A stretch of DNA of 64,000 bases, from NCBI GenBank assembly GCA_942493015.1, contig OW818660.1, forward strand, positions 3,534,001 through 3,598,000, read 5' to 3'. Source of the stretch: Methanosarcina sp942493015. GTDB lineage: Archaea > Halobacteriota > Methanosarcinia > Methanosarcinales > Methanosarcinaceae. This document shows positions 27,552-37,159 of the stretch, piece by piece. The first letter of the stretch is position 1; every line of letters starts with the position of its first letter. The position numbers were made by a program, and so were the translations under genes. The notes beneath the pieces are model-generated. The model saw only the letters and a list, made by a program, of their open reading frames with translations. It did no database searches and had not been told where the DNA came from.

Positions 27552-27692
27552 ATGAAGAATGAAATCCTTACTTCTGGTGTGCGTAGATCAGGCAGTATGG
27601 GCATGAAGGAGACTGGTGTTGGCAACTATTTAATGAACGAAGAGCCCCATAAAAAGATCTCTGTCAAGCCCCAGCTACTTATGGGCAATTAA
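27552..27692 (+). other. 46-codon coding-like remnant followed by a perfect inverted repeat
   Basis: A short frame contains RRSGSMGMKETGVGNY and ends at TAA 27690-27692. A similar MGMN-----GNY reading occurs at 165-208. Its end overlaps the palindrome TATGGGCAATT (27680-27690) and AATTGCCCATA (27692-27702). It may be a mobile-element end or surface-gene 3' scar; the palindrome may also terminate the beta-helix gene. Confidence 0.3.
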
Positions 27693-27772
27693 ATTGCCCA
27701 TATACCCTTTCTGTCTAAGAAAATGAGTGGTTACAGGAATAATCAACAACTATTTTAGGGAAAATCAACTAC

Positions 27773-28342
27773 TCAAGTTCTCTTTTTACTAATTTTTTCA
27801 AGGAATTTCTGCAGCCACACAACATCAAAATACTCTCCAAACTTGGTTCCGACATCTTTGAACCTCCCACATTCCACAAATCCATTTTTTAGGTGAAAAT
27901 TCAGACTGGCTTCGTTTCTCGAGGAGACATTTGCAAGGAGGCTTTTCATCTTTTTCTTTCGAGCGTCCTGGCAAAGCGTATCCAGTAACTTTGTTCCAAT
28001 TCCTTTTCTTGTATACTCCGGCAGGATAAAGTATGAGAGTACGCCTGTGTGCAGGAAATTAAGAAAGGGAAAATAGGGTCGAAGAGTACCGATACCTGCA
28101 ATTTTATCGTTTGTTTCAATCACATAAAAAGGAAATTGCTCGTTTTTGTTCTGTCTACTTTCATCATGAAAATTCTGAAAAAAATCCGGTCCTACGGGAG
28201 TTTCGAGATATGCTGCAAAACTGTTTTCAACATAGTAATTAAAGACTCCAAGCATTCCCTGGATATCTTCAGGTATAGATTCTCTTATTACAAAAGTTTT
28301 GAACTTATCTCTTTCCTGCATACGCTCATAATCTGAGCACAA
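27773..28342 (-). CDS. GNAT-family N-acetyltransferase (MnaT-like), paralogue of 1049-1540
   Basis: A 189-residue acetyltransferase with the acetyl-CoA loop LPEYTRKGIG and the family end GFVECGRFKDVG plus FDVVWLQK. It aligns along its whole length with the enzyme at 1049-1540. Differences are concentrated in the middle (residues about 60-100), where substrate contacts are expected. It has a longer N-terminus and a basic C-terminal tail (KISKKRT). The substrate is unknown. Confidence 0.9.
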   Translation of the reverse strand: MCSDYERMQERDKFKTFVIRESIPEDIQGMLGVFNYYVENSFAAYLETPVGPDFFQNFHDESRQNKNEQFPFYVIETNDKIAGIGTLRPYFPFLNFLHTGVLSYFILPEYTRKGIGTKLLDTLCQDARKKKMKSLLANVSSRNEASLNFHLKNGFVECGRFKDVGTKFGEYFDVVWLQKFLEKISKKRT

Positions 28343-28674
28343 ATATTTAAATTTTTTTGATCAGTAGATTGTTCTCAAGGAGTCTGTATAGTCCCGAATT
28401 TATATATACTCAACCACATCAGAAGTATTTTATACATGTTAAATCATTGTGTATATAACTCTCTTATTTATTTTATACTGTCTGGCACTTGTAATACCCC
28501 TGAAAAAAGCAGGATATCTAAAATTGATTCACAAAATTTTAACTATTAACCAGTATCCTTTGACTGTTGCAGATGCCTGTACACCTTGGGAGAGTTAGTT
28601 CAAATGGGCGTATTCTTGACTAAATCCAAAAATTACTGGGTTTATGATATAATCCAACCAGAAGGAGTCAAAAT
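28343..28674. promoter_or_regulatory. Divergent promoter region
   Basis: About 330 bases between divergent genes. TATA-like stretches occur at about 28401-28410 (TTTATATATA) and 28429-28436. The ribosome binding site AAGGAG is at 28662-28667, before the secreted protein gene. Confidence 0.4.
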
Positions 28675-30048
28675 ATGAATAAAAGTAAAGGAATGAAGGC
28701 AGCATCCAAATTTTTTGGGCTACTGCTTTGTATGTTATTAATGCAGACCGCATTTGCGGCGGAAAATCAAAACCAGTTAACTGTGGATTTCACCAATCAA
28801 GGCAATATGAATGCAAGTCCTATCACAACGTCCCCCACAATAGAGCAGAGTACTTATGTGGCAGGGACTGCAACTACTGAGAATCCAAATGCAGGAGATT
28901 CCAGCACCGAGAATCAAGCGATAGAAGTTCCACCGGCTGATAAACCAGTAACAGGGGGTACAGTGGTAAACAAAGTAAGCCCATCTTACTATTCTACCTA
29001 TTTAGTTGCAGGAAGTGGCACCACGTTTACTGTGAGTTTCACTAATAGCGGTAATGATACCCTCACATTAAATCCAAAATTAGTAGCTACCCCTAACAGT
29101 GTAAACACCATTAATGAAAGCTGGATTACACTCTCTCCTGCAAGTGCAACGATATCTCCGGGCTCAATACAGTATTTTACAATTGACATAAACATCCCCA
29201 GGGATACATCTGGTGGGGAATACCAGAGCAATATAGCCTTTAACGATGAACTTATACCGAATTCCACTGACTATGTCAATTTACTGCAGCTTTATATTTC
29301 AGTCCAGGCCCTTCCGAAGCTCGAGCTTCAAACAACTTACATCTCCGATACTGTTGAGGCTGGAAAGCAATATGAATACGCGATGAAAATCAAAAACGTG
29401 GCAGACGAAGATATCACCCTCGATCCGAAAGTAAACAGATACATGTATAACTCATATAATGATTTTGCTCTCAGTAATGATGCAATAGAAATCTCTGCAC
29501 CTTCAATTTTAAGAGCAGGTGAAATCGCCGATCTGATTATCAGGGTCCCTGTTCCGGAAACTGCAACAGGAACTTACAATGGCTATATTGAAATGAATGT
29601 TGACGGGAAAGCTAATGATGGCTCTGTCCCGCAAATAGGCCTTTCCTTCACTGCCAGGGAACAGCCTGTAGTTCCTTATGTGAAAACCTTTAGCACCACG
29701 AACTCTGACCAGATAACGATTGAAGTCTCAGCTGACACGTATAGTTCGGATATGGGACTGCGCACCTCCCCTAAAAAGGAAGACCCATCTTTTGAACTGA
29801 ACCTGAAATATAATTCCAACCCTGTTGATATGACTCTTGTAAAAACAACTCAGAACATCAACATCTATACTGGAGGATACTACTATCCTGTATGGGTAAT
29901 TGATAATAGCTCAATATATCAGAATAATGGCAAGCACTATGTAGAAACCTATACAGTACCAGGAGCAATTGGAGATTGGGAACTTACTATTCTCCCGAAA
30001 AATACTGAATCATTCGGATGTGCTGTAACTGTAGGAGATCCTATCTAA
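28675..30048 (+). CDS. Secreted surface protein with NEW3-like beta-sandwich domains
   Basis: A 457-residue protein with an N-terminal signal peptide (SKFFGLLLCMLLMQTAFA). A short NQNQLTVDFTNQGN segment and a Thr/Asn/Pro-rich linker follow, then at least two immunoglobulin-like repeats of the kind seen in archaeal surface proteins (FTVSFTNSGNDTLTLNP and YAMKIKNVADEDITLDP, each followed by a Pro-Ser-rich strand). The C-terminal 120 residues resemble a further beta domain. It is probably displayed on the cell surface or attached to the S-layer. GGAG precedes the ATG. The N-terminus is related to that of the next gene. Confidence 0.8.
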   Translation: MNKSKGMKAASKFFGLLLCMLLMQTAFAAENQNQLTVDFTNQGNMNASPITTSPTIEQSTYVAGTATTENPNAGDSSTENQAIEVPPADKPVTGGTVVNKVSPSYYSTYLVAGSGTTFTVSFTNSGNDTLTLNPKLVATPNSVNTINESWITLSPASATISPGSIQYFTIDINIPRDTSGGEYQSNIAFNDELIPNSTDYVNLLQLYISVQALPKLELQTTYISDTVEAGKQYEYAMKIKNVADEDITLDPKVNRYMYNSYNDFALSNDAIEISAPSILRAGEIADLIIRVPVPETATGTYNGYIEMNVDGKANDGSVPQIGLSFTAREQPVVPYVKTFSTTNSDQITIEVSADTYSSDMGLRTSPKKEDPSFELNLKYNSNPVDMTLVKTTQNINIYTGGYYYPVWVIDNSSIYQNNGKHYVETYTVPGAIGDWELTILPKNTESFGCAVTVGDPI

Positions 30049-30251
30049 AAAAATATGGATTCAGGAAACATGGAAAAAATAATGAGAAGTTCTCTTTTTT
30101 CCATTTCTTCCTCCCTTTTTTCATTCTTTTTTCTGAGAAAACCGGAATGTGTAATATTTGGGGCTTCAGGTGCTTAGTTAAGAAGGTTGTGTTCTTGACC
30201 ATAAATTCGAAAATCACTTGATTTACATATTGCCACAACGGAGTGAAAAAT

Positions 30252-31628
30252 ATGAGTATAAGTAAAGGAATGGCGGGAGTATCCTTATTTATGGGGTTGC
30301 TCCTTTGCGCGGTGTTAATTCATACCATATTTACTCCCTCAGAAACTGCATCAAGGGAGATTGATATTGATTCAACTCTTGATAATGCAACTACTGGTAA
30401 CCCAATTGGTGGACATCCAACTACAGGTAATGCAATTACCGAGTACTCAACTACCGAGAAACTAACGCCTAAGAGCCCAACTATGGGATATTCAAATATT
30501 GGTCATCCAGCTACTAAGGAACTAACTCCCAAGAATCCAACTATGGACAATACAAATACTGAAAACCCTACTTTCGGTCATTCAATCTCCGGTCATTCAC
30601 CTGCCGGTTATTCACCTGCAGGTAGTTCAATTACCTATATTTCAACTACATGTAATTCAACTACCGGAAACTCCCCAACTGGAAATTCAACTACTGGAAA
30701 TTCAACTACTGGAAATTCAACTACTGGAAATTCAACTACTGGAAATTCAACTACTGGAAATTCAACTACTGGAAATTCAACTACTGGAAATTCAACTACT
30801 GGAAATTCAACTACTGGAAATTCAACTACTGGAAATTCAACTACTGGAAACGCCACAACTGAAAATTCAACTACCGAAAACTTCCCAACTGGAAATTCAA
30901 CTACTGGAAATTCAACTACTGGAAATTCAACTACTGGAAATTTAACTACTGGTAATTCAACTAATGGAAATTCAACTACTGGAAATTTAACTATTGGAAA
31001 TCCAACTACTGGAAACGCCACAACTGAAAATTCAACTACCGAAAACTTCCCAACTGGAAATTCAACTACTGGAAATTTAACTACTGGTAATTCAGCTACC
31101 GAAAACTCAACTACTGGTAATTCAACTACTGGTAACTCAACTACTGGTAATTCAACTACTGGAAATTTAACTACTGGTAATTCAACTACCGGAAACTCCC
31201 CAAATGGAAATTCAACTATTGGGAATCCAACTACTGGAAACGCCACAACTGAAAATTCAACTATTGATAATGATTCTCCAATGGTGTTGGGAAATCAAAA
31301 TCATTTTACAGTGAATTTCACCACTAACGGAAACATTAGTGAAAGCTCAATCACGTTCTCCCCTACAATAATGCAGACTATATTTTCGACAGATAATGCA
31401 ACTATTGATAATGATTCTTCAATTGTGTTGGGAAATCAAAACCAGTTTACTGTGAGTTTCACCAATGAAGGCAATATTATTGAAAGCTCAATCACGATCT
31501 CCCCTACAATAATGCAGACTATATTTTCTACGGGGAATGCAACTCCCACTGATAATTTCACTATCGTTAACTCTACTGCAGATATTTTTGCTACCAATAA
31601 TTCAACTACCTATAATTCAACTACGTGA
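30252..31628 (+). CDS. Secreted NSTTG-repeat (mucin-like, sequon-array) protein
   Basis: A 458-residue protein from ATG 30252 (GGAG seven bases upstream); the GTG at 30243 is a longer option. The N-terminus (SISKGMAGVSLFMGLLLCAV) is homologous to the neighbour at 28675. A central region of about 40 pentapeptides NSTTG/NATTE/NLTTG follows; almost every unit is an N-X-S/T sequon. Near the C-terminus an NQNQFTVSFTNEGN module, also present in the neighbour, occurs twice. No globular domain follows. I infer a heavily N-glycosylated stalk or coat; the neighbour's beta-sandwich part appears lost. Confidence 0.75.
   Translation: MSISKGMAGVSLFMGLLLCAVLIHTIFTPSETASREIDIDSTLDNATTGNPIGGHPTTGNAITEYSTTEKLTPKSPTMGYSNIGHPATKELTPKNPTMDNTNTENPTFGHSISGHSPAGYSPAGSSITYISTTCNSTTGNSPTGNSTTGNSTTGNSTTGNSTTGNSTTGNSTTGNSTTGNSTTGNSTTGNSTTGNSTTGNATTENSTTENFPTGNSTTGNSTTGNSTTGNLTTGNSTNGNSTTGNLTIGNPTTGNATTENSTTENFPTGNSTTGNLTTGNSATENSTTGNSTTGNSTTGNSTTGNLTTGNSTTGNSPNGNSTIGNPTTGNATTENSTIDNDSPMVLGNQNHFTVNFTTNGNISESSITFSPTIMQTIFSTDNATIDNDSSIVLGNQNQFTVSFTNEGNIIESSITISPTIMQTIFSTGNATPTDNFTIVNSTADIFATNNSTTYNSTT
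30661..31275 (+). repeat. 15-bp tandem repeat coding for NSTTG pentapeptides
   Basis: Unit TTCAACTACTGGAAA; a perfect run of 11 units occupies about 30686-30850, followed by diverged units to about 31275. Two larger blocks (around 30851-30900 and 31011-31060, with a third partial copy near 31236) repeat NATTENSTTENFPTG, showing higher-order duplication. Confidence 0.95.
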
Positions 31629-32122
31629 AACCAATGAAGGTCGCATAATTAAAACTATATCATGAATGCGCAAAGGCTCGTAAAAAAGAAAAAAATCTCC
31701 CTTTTTCTGGAGACATTTGTGTTCTTTCTGAAGTATATTTTCTAGATATTTGATGTAATTTGTCTTTAATTTCGCATTTTTTTCTCTCTGTATTCTCAGC
31801 TTTGAGGACTTGTTTGTCAGTTGTATTGCCTGATGCTTTGTGTTTTCTATTTTAACCTGTCTATTTGTCATGATTTATATTTATAATTTATTTTCAGTGC
31901 GAATATATTTATATACTTCTGCTATTCTACTATCCCTTGTATAAATATACAATAATCTTGCCACATGTTTCAGGCCGGACTTCTAATATCTTTTAATATT
32001 GGTTTAAACGTCCGATATTCTGAGAATGTCATATCTAATGATATGATCCATCCATACTCCAATCCTTATTCAAAATAAGAGAAGGTCTCTTCTCAACGTA
32101 CTTCTACAGAAGTGAAAAATCG
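31629..32122. other. Intergenic with promoter of the specificity-domain gene
   Basis: About 490 bases. TATA-like ATATATTTATATAC is at about 31903-31916. A minus-strand frame of 84 codons here is AT-rich and has no recognisable features. AGAAGTGAA before 32123 serves the next gene. Confidence 0.4.
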
Positions 32123-33199
32123 ATGTTCACCAAAGAAAACAAAATTGTAGAAATAATCTGCGAAATCCCGGTTACACTTGGAGATGTCTCTGAAAGCATC
32201 TTCGGTGGTGTAAGCACAAAAAATGGTTTGCTTCACAGGCTTGTTCTTCCTGAAGAAGGCGATTCTGATTCATATTATCTTTGCGAAGGTCTGTGTAAAC
32301 CTGTATTTTTAGAACCTGGACTTGTTTATCCATATGTATCAGGGGCCTTTTCCGAAAAATTTACTTTTCGTCCTTCCCCTTACAGCTTTATGCTGCCTTA
32401 TGAGTTCCCCGATGAAGGTCGAAGGAAAGAGTACAGAGCAATTCCTTCTGAAGAAATGCAAGCCAGCTATCCTATGGCTTACAGAAGAATTATGGAATTC
32501 AAAAAAGAGTTCCGTCATGATGTCTCTCCGCTCAACTCTGCAGATTACAGTATAAAAGGAAGGAAATTCCTTGAGTACTTTAACACCCCTAAAATCATTG
32601 CCACTGAAGGCTATCATCTACAGGCTGCATACGATGCTGTAGGAAATAATGTCTTTGAAGATGGCTGTGGGATTGTTCTCAAAGATCAGAGTAAGTATCC
32701 TTATGTTACTGCAGTGCTTAACAGCTCTATAGCCAGAATCTTTCCGGCAGTTTGTAAGTCTGAAATGATGTACTCGAGTTCTGTAGCTCCTTCAGTCTTA
32801 AAGCGTTTTCCAATTGTATTTCCTGATAACAGGTTGACTGACGAGCTTATAGATACTATTTCCAGTTACCTTGTCTTCCTCAAGAGGCAGAAATACTCAG
32901 TAGATTACGGGGCTGCGGATTGGCTTGGAGAACTTACAGGTTTCTATGAGCAGATATCAAATCTTCTGATTCTGGATACCTACTTTATAAATGACCTTGA
33001 TCCCATGCTTCTGGATGCCCTTGAAGAAAATATCCATCCTTATGCCGGAGATATGGACTCTGAAAATAGTGAAAGTCTTCTGGGTTCTTTATATTACATA
33101 AAACAGCAGATTTTTGAGACCTCATGTTTTGGAAAATACAGCTCTAATATGAGGTTTCCTGGCTTTCTAAGCTTCCCTCAGAGCAGTGAGAAATTATAA
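32123..33199 (+). CDS. Free-standing TaqI-like DNA specificity domain protein, copy 1
   Basis: A 358-residue protein without recognisable nuclease or methyltransferase motifs. Its order of segments matches the C-terminal specificity part of Eco57I/TaqI-type (type IIG) restriction-methylation enzymes: IPVTLGDVSESIFGGV, a FLEPGLVYPYVSG segment, SPYSFMLPYEF, MAYRRIMEFKKEF, NTPKIIATEGY, then YVTAVLNSSIARIF and VLKRFPIVFP. That domain reads DNA in the parent enzymes. The neighbour at 33824 is a paralogue of nearly equal length. The match was made by eye; the protein could equally be an unrelated family with the same ancestry. Confidence 0.6.
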   Translation: MFTKENKIVEIICEIPVTLGDVSESIFGGVSTKNGLLHRLVLPEEGDSDSYYLCEGLCKPVFLEPGLVYPYVSGAFSEKFTFRPSPYSFMLPYEFPDEGRRKEYRAIPSEEMQASYPMAYRRIMEFKKEFRHDVSPLNSADYSIKGRKFLEYFNTPKIIATEGYHLQAAYDAVGNNVFEDGCGIVLKDQSKYPYVTAVLNSSIARIFPAVCKSEMMYSSSVAPSVLKRFPIVFPDNRLTDELIDTISSYLVFLKRQKYSVDYGAADWLGELTGFYEQISNLLILDTYFINDLDPMLLDALEENIHPYAGDMDSENSESLLGSLYYIKQQIFETSCFGKYSSNMRFPGFLSFPQSSEKL

Positions 33200-33823
33200 A
33201 TAATTTCTTTTTGGGTTTTACCTAAAAAACCCTTATTTTATTTTTTGTTTCCCGCTACTTCAGGGATTCTATATGTCATTATTTTACATTTAGATTTTTA
33301 TGAACAAGTTTATATATTTTGACCTTTTCTACACCAAGGGGTAAAAGTGCTCTCAAGGGTAGAAACGTAGATTCTTCAATAGAATTAATGAGGCCGTTAA
33401 AGGTCCGACTTTACTGTGTCAATGGATTATTTTTTCCGGAATTCCTGGTGCTGCGGGGGTCTGGAAATAAGTCTATGCAGGTCATTCCCTCCTTAATGCT
33501 CATAAATTCTTAAAAACAGAAGCCTTGAGAGACTTTTAACCTTCAAAGAACCAAATTAAAACATTATGTTCTGTAATAAAATCCTGTAATAAATACTGCA
33601 ATTACTTTTGCGTTTTCCTTGATTTTTTCTCATAGGAAAACCTTTCTTCTTCCCTCTTTAGTTTCCTGAGATCTATTTTCTGAATAAAATCTCAGATCTA
33701 AATTCTGGAATTTCCTCGTTTGATTTGCGTAAATCTGAAACTAAAGAAGAAAGCACAAAAATAATCTCAATAATAATCTCAATAATAATCTTAATTCCAA
33801 GTTTACAAAGAAGTGAAGTTAAC
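33200..33823. other. Intergenic between the two specificity-domain paralogues
   Basis: About 620 bases, AT-rich. A plus-strand 64-codon frame at 33319 has no supporting features. An imperfect ATAATCTCAATA repeat is at 33760-33795. AGAAGTGAAGTT before 33824 matches the ribosome binding region of the first copy. Confidence 0.4.
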
Positions 33824-34894
33824 ATGTTCTGGAGCAAAAACAACATTATCGAAAAGGTAAGTAAAATTCCGAATACACTTGAAGCTATTTCTGAGGATAT
33901 TTTTTCTGGAATGAATCCAGATAAGGAATATCTGCACAGGGTAAGTCTTCAGGAAGTAGGTTCTCCTCTTTATTTCTGTATGAGGCTGAATAAAAATCTA
34001 AGTCTCGAACCTGAACTTATGTATCCAAGTATAGACAGTTCCCTTTCCAATGAGTATGCAATTCATCCTTCTCCTTACCGTTTCATATTGCCTTATGATC
34101 TCAAAGGTGTCGATACAGGGAAAGAACCTCGGCTTTTTGAGCCTGAAGAACTGAAGCTAAAATTTCCGATGATTTATTTCGGATTTGTGGAGTTTAAAAA
34201 ATATTTTAACCACGATCAAATTCCTCTTTCTTCTGCAGATTATGATCTTTCAGGATGTAAATTGTTGCAGTACGTCAATACTCCGAAAATTGTTGTTTCC
34301 GATCATTATAGTCTTCAGGCCTCTTTTGATACGGTCGGAAACCATATTTTCGAAAAAGGGTGTGGAATTATTCTTAAGGACCCCTCCAGATACCTTTATG
34401 TTCTGGCCGTGTTAAACAGTTCTATATCAAGAGTTTTTTCTGAAATTTGCAAGAGCGAAGGACTTTGTAATGGAAGTCTCACACCTGGGGCCTTAAGGCG
34501 TTTTCCTATTGTTTTCCCCACAGACAGATTTCTTGAATCCCTCATAGATACACTTTCGAGCTATCTTATTTACATCCACAGTCAGATGTACGGAATAACT
34601 TTGAATGAAAACTCGGGGGATTACGAGTTACTTAAGTTTTATGAGAGGATTGTCAACCTTCTGGTACTCGATGTCTATTTTACAAACGATCTTGACCCAA
34701 TGTTTCTGAAAATCCTCGGGGAGAATATCCAGCCTATTAACGATGAATGTATGTGCGAAAATAATAGGGATCTTATGGACAAGATGCAGATCATAAAGCA
34801 GAAAATACTGGATGTTCCGGATTTTGGAAAATGCAGGTTCAATAGTGAATTTACCAATATTCTTGCCACACTTAAAAACAATGGTGTATGGTAA
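33824..34894 (+). CDS. Free-standing TaqI-like DNA specificity domain protein, copy 2
   Basis: A 356-residue paralogue of 32123-33199, aligned end to end: IPNTLEAISEDIFSGM, SPYRFILPYDL, FGFVEFKKYF, NTPKIVVSDHY, YVLAVLNSSISRVF, ALRRFPIVFP and a shared C-terminal FTNDLDPMFL-LGENI. I place the start at ATG 33824, because it aligns with the first copy and shares its AGAAGTGAA upstream site; the longer frame from 33725 reads through the leader. Divergence between copies is spread along the protein, so the duplication is old. Confidence 0.6.
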   Translation: MFWSKNNIIEKVSKIPNTLEAISEDIFSGMNPDKEYLHRVSLQEVGSPLYFCMRLNKNLSLEPELMYPSIDSSLSNEYAIHPSPYRFILPYDLKGVDTGKEPRLFEPEELKLKFPMIYFGFVEFKKYFNHDQIPLSSADYDLSGCKLLQYVNTPKIVVSDHYSLQASFDTVGNHIFEKGCGIILKDPSRYLYVLAVLNSSISRVFSEICKSEGLCNGSLTPGALRRFPIVFPTDRFLESLIDTLSSYLIYIHSQMYGITLNENSGDYELLKFYERIVNLLVLDVYFTNDLDPMFLKILGENIQPINDECMCENNRDLMDKMQIIKQKILDVPDFGKCRFNSEFTNILATLKNNGVW

Positions 34895-35464
34895 TTAAAT
34901 ACATATATGAGCTTCCTGAGAGTTTCTTCTTATGGAACTTCTTTTTTTATATATTTAGACTAATGTAGCTTTATATCAAAGTCTTTCGATATCGAGTGTG
35001 AAGTATTTCTTACTAAAAACTGTTACTCTTGATTTCTTAAAAAGGAAAAAGAATTGTTAGTCCTATTCTTGAAGTGTTGGCCACATATGTGAAGTATATA
35101 TGAATGATCCTCGGAAATTTCCGCCTGAAGAGATATTGACTTAAATTTATTCTCCTTTGAATTGATTCGGGAGCTTTTTGAGTTCTTTCCCTGAATATAT
35201 TTTTTTCCTTCCCTACTTTTTATTTTCTTTTGTCTGTCCTCCTTCTCTCCTCAAATGCGATTGTTCTGATTTTTATATATATAAAAGTTCGGTGCTATTA
35301 TCCTACTTAACACATAAATTTATATACGTAGTCTTCAGGTAATTACTACAACATCTAGTGTTTTTTGATTCTATTACTCTGCCTCTCCCTATTTGCCTAA
35401 TACTAATTGAAAAAAGGAAGGTTGTCTTATCAATCTGCAAATCCACACCGCTGCATTTCCCTAT
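34895..35464. other. Intergenic with TATA-like promoter elements
   Basis: About 570 bases. TTTTATATATATAAAAG at 35271-35287 and AAATTTATATACG at 35316-35328 are plausible archaeal TATA boxes for the kinase gene. Confidence 0.45.
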
Positions 35465-37159
35465 ATGGGTGCGTTAATTTTTTCAGGGCTTATATCCACT
35501 TTACTTGCAATTAAAGCATACAAAGCCTTCAATTATCGTAAGACACCTTTTTCAAAATATTTCATACTTATTATGCTAAGCATGTCTTTGTGGGCTGTTA
35601 ATTACGCTTTTGAGGTTGGATTCATTGATCCTGAACTCAAATACTTTTTTGCCCGTATCGAGTATCTTGGGATTGCTTTTGCTCCAGTAGTGTGGTTTCT
35701 ATTTGCGGCTGAATATTCCGGAACATGCAGGCAATTTGTGAGAAAGCATGAGAAACTATTTTTCCTTTTTCCCATCCTTTCAATCCTGTTAATGCTTACA
35801 AACGATTTCCATGGACTATTTTTTAGGGGTTACTCTGTTGATTCTCCAGGAGGTTTCCCTCTTCTCGTGATACAACATGGACCCCTTTTCTGGATTTTCT
35901 ATGTCTATTCCTTTATTTTGATTCTATTTGGAATTTTTTTCTTCTTTATGCAGTTCATCCTTCTCACCGTACCCTACAGAACCCAGGCAGGAATTGCTCT
36001 TGCAGCTGCTTGCATTCCAGTGGTTGGAAATATCCTTCATATCGCACGCATAGGTCCCTTTGCATTCTTCGATCCAACCCCTTTTTCATTTACGATTACA
36101 GGGTTAATTCTTTTCTGGGGAATCATGCAGCACGAATTCCTCTATATTGTTCCAACTGCAAGAGAAAGTGTAATCGAATCTATGAATGATGGGTATATTG
36201 TAGTAGACCTTAAAAATTTCATAGTGGATATCAATAAGGCGGCTCTTGAACTGGCAGGAAAGGCAAGAATAGAAGTTCTTGGAAGAAACTTAAATGAGCT
36301 TTTCGGAGGGGGAGTAGACCTTTCTCAGAATGAAACATATGAGGGTAATTTCGGCAAAGAAATTTCCTTGAAGAAAGGGCTGGAGACAAAATTCTTTACT
36401 CTCAGTGTCAGTCCCCTTACGACCAGGGGTTATCCAGAGGGTAAGTTGATCATGATTCATGATATTACTGAAATATATAGATATCAAGAGGCCTTGAAAC
36501 AGGCTAACAAGAAGATAAACCTCATGAGCAACATTACTCGACATGATATTCTTAATCAGGTAAATGTGCTTTCAGGGTACACTGAGTTGATTGCTGAGAC
36601 ACTTCCTGTGGATGTAAGGAGTGATCCTCGAATAGGGAAGTACCTGAAAAATCTAAATAAAGGTATTGAAACAATTCACAATCAGATTATTTTCACTAAA
36701 GACTACCAGGAACTCGGAGTGGTTTCTCCGACATGGCAATCTATAAGCTATGTTGCAAAAGAGGCAGCTTTTGCCTTTTCCGGTCAAGGATTGAAATTCT
36801 CCATCGAGGAGAGTGGACTGGAAGTATATGCTGATCCTTTGTTCAGAAAAGTTTTTCACAATCTTTTTGACAATTCAATAACTCATGGAGAGAACGTTAC
36901 TGAAATTAGTGTCAATTTCCGTCGGGTTGCAGAAAGTGTTGTAATCGAAGTAAAGGATAATGGAGTAGGGGTTTCTCCTGTCATGAAGGAGCTGATTTTT
37001 GAGAAATCTGTCGGAAAGAACACAGGTTTGGGTCTTTTCCTAGTTAGAGGCATTCTCTTCATAACAGGGATGGAAATAAAAGAAACTGGAATTGAGGGAA
37101 AATGCGCCAGATTCGAAATTACAGTACCTCCTGGCAACTGGCGCGGAATTGTTTCTTAA
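35465..37159 (+). CDS. Histidine kinase with N-terminal 7TM sensor and PAS domain
   Basis: A 564-residue membrane kinase. Residues 1-225 hold seven predicted helices of the HisKA_7TM type. A PAS domain spans about 230-335. The phosphoacceptor is His360 in NITRHDILNQ, the H-box form common in archaeal kinases. The ATPase part shows an N box (FHNLFDNSITHG), G1 (VKDNGVGV) and G2 (GKNTGLGLFLV). The stimulus is unknown and no response regulator is adjacent. There is no clear ribosome binding site before ATG 35465, and the frame remains open upstream, so the start is uncertain. Confidence 0.88.
   Translation: MGALIFSGLISTLLAIKAYKAFNYRKTPFSKYFILIMLSMSLWAVNYAFEVGFIDPELKYFFARIEYLGIAFAPVVWFLFAAEYSGTCRQFVRKHEKLFFLFPILSILLMLTNDFHGLFFRGYSVDSPGGFPLLVIQHGPLFWIFYVYSFILILFGIFFFFMQFILLTVPYRTQAGIALAAACIPVVGNILHIARIGPFAFFDPTPFSFTITGLILFWGIMQHEFLYIVPTARESVIESMNDGYIVVDLKNFIVDINKAALELAGKARIEVLGRNLNELFGGGVDLSQNETYEGNFGKEISLKKGLETKFFTLSVSPLTTRGYPEGKLIMIHDITEIYRYQEALKQANKKINLMSNITRHDILNQVNVLSGYTELIAETLPVDVRSDPRIGKYLKNLNKGIETIHNQIIFTKDYQELGVVSPTWQSISYVAKEAAFAFSGQGLKFSIEESGLEVYADPLFRKVFHNLFDNSITHGENVTEISVNFRRVAESVVIEVKDNGVGVSPVMKELIFEKSVGKNTGLGLFLVRGILFITGMEIKETGIEGKCARFEITVPPGNWRGIVS

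Noticed and set aside
30635..31246. 203-codon minus-strand open frame encoding VVEFP-type repeats
   Set aside because: It is the antisense reading of the 15-bp NSTTG repeat, which happens to have no stops in that frame; no ribosome binding site or signal peptide.
33725..33823. N-terminal hydrophobic extension of the second specificity-domain protein
   Set aside because: It falls in an ATAATCTCAATA repeat, and the start at 33824 aligns with the paralogue and its ribosome binding region.
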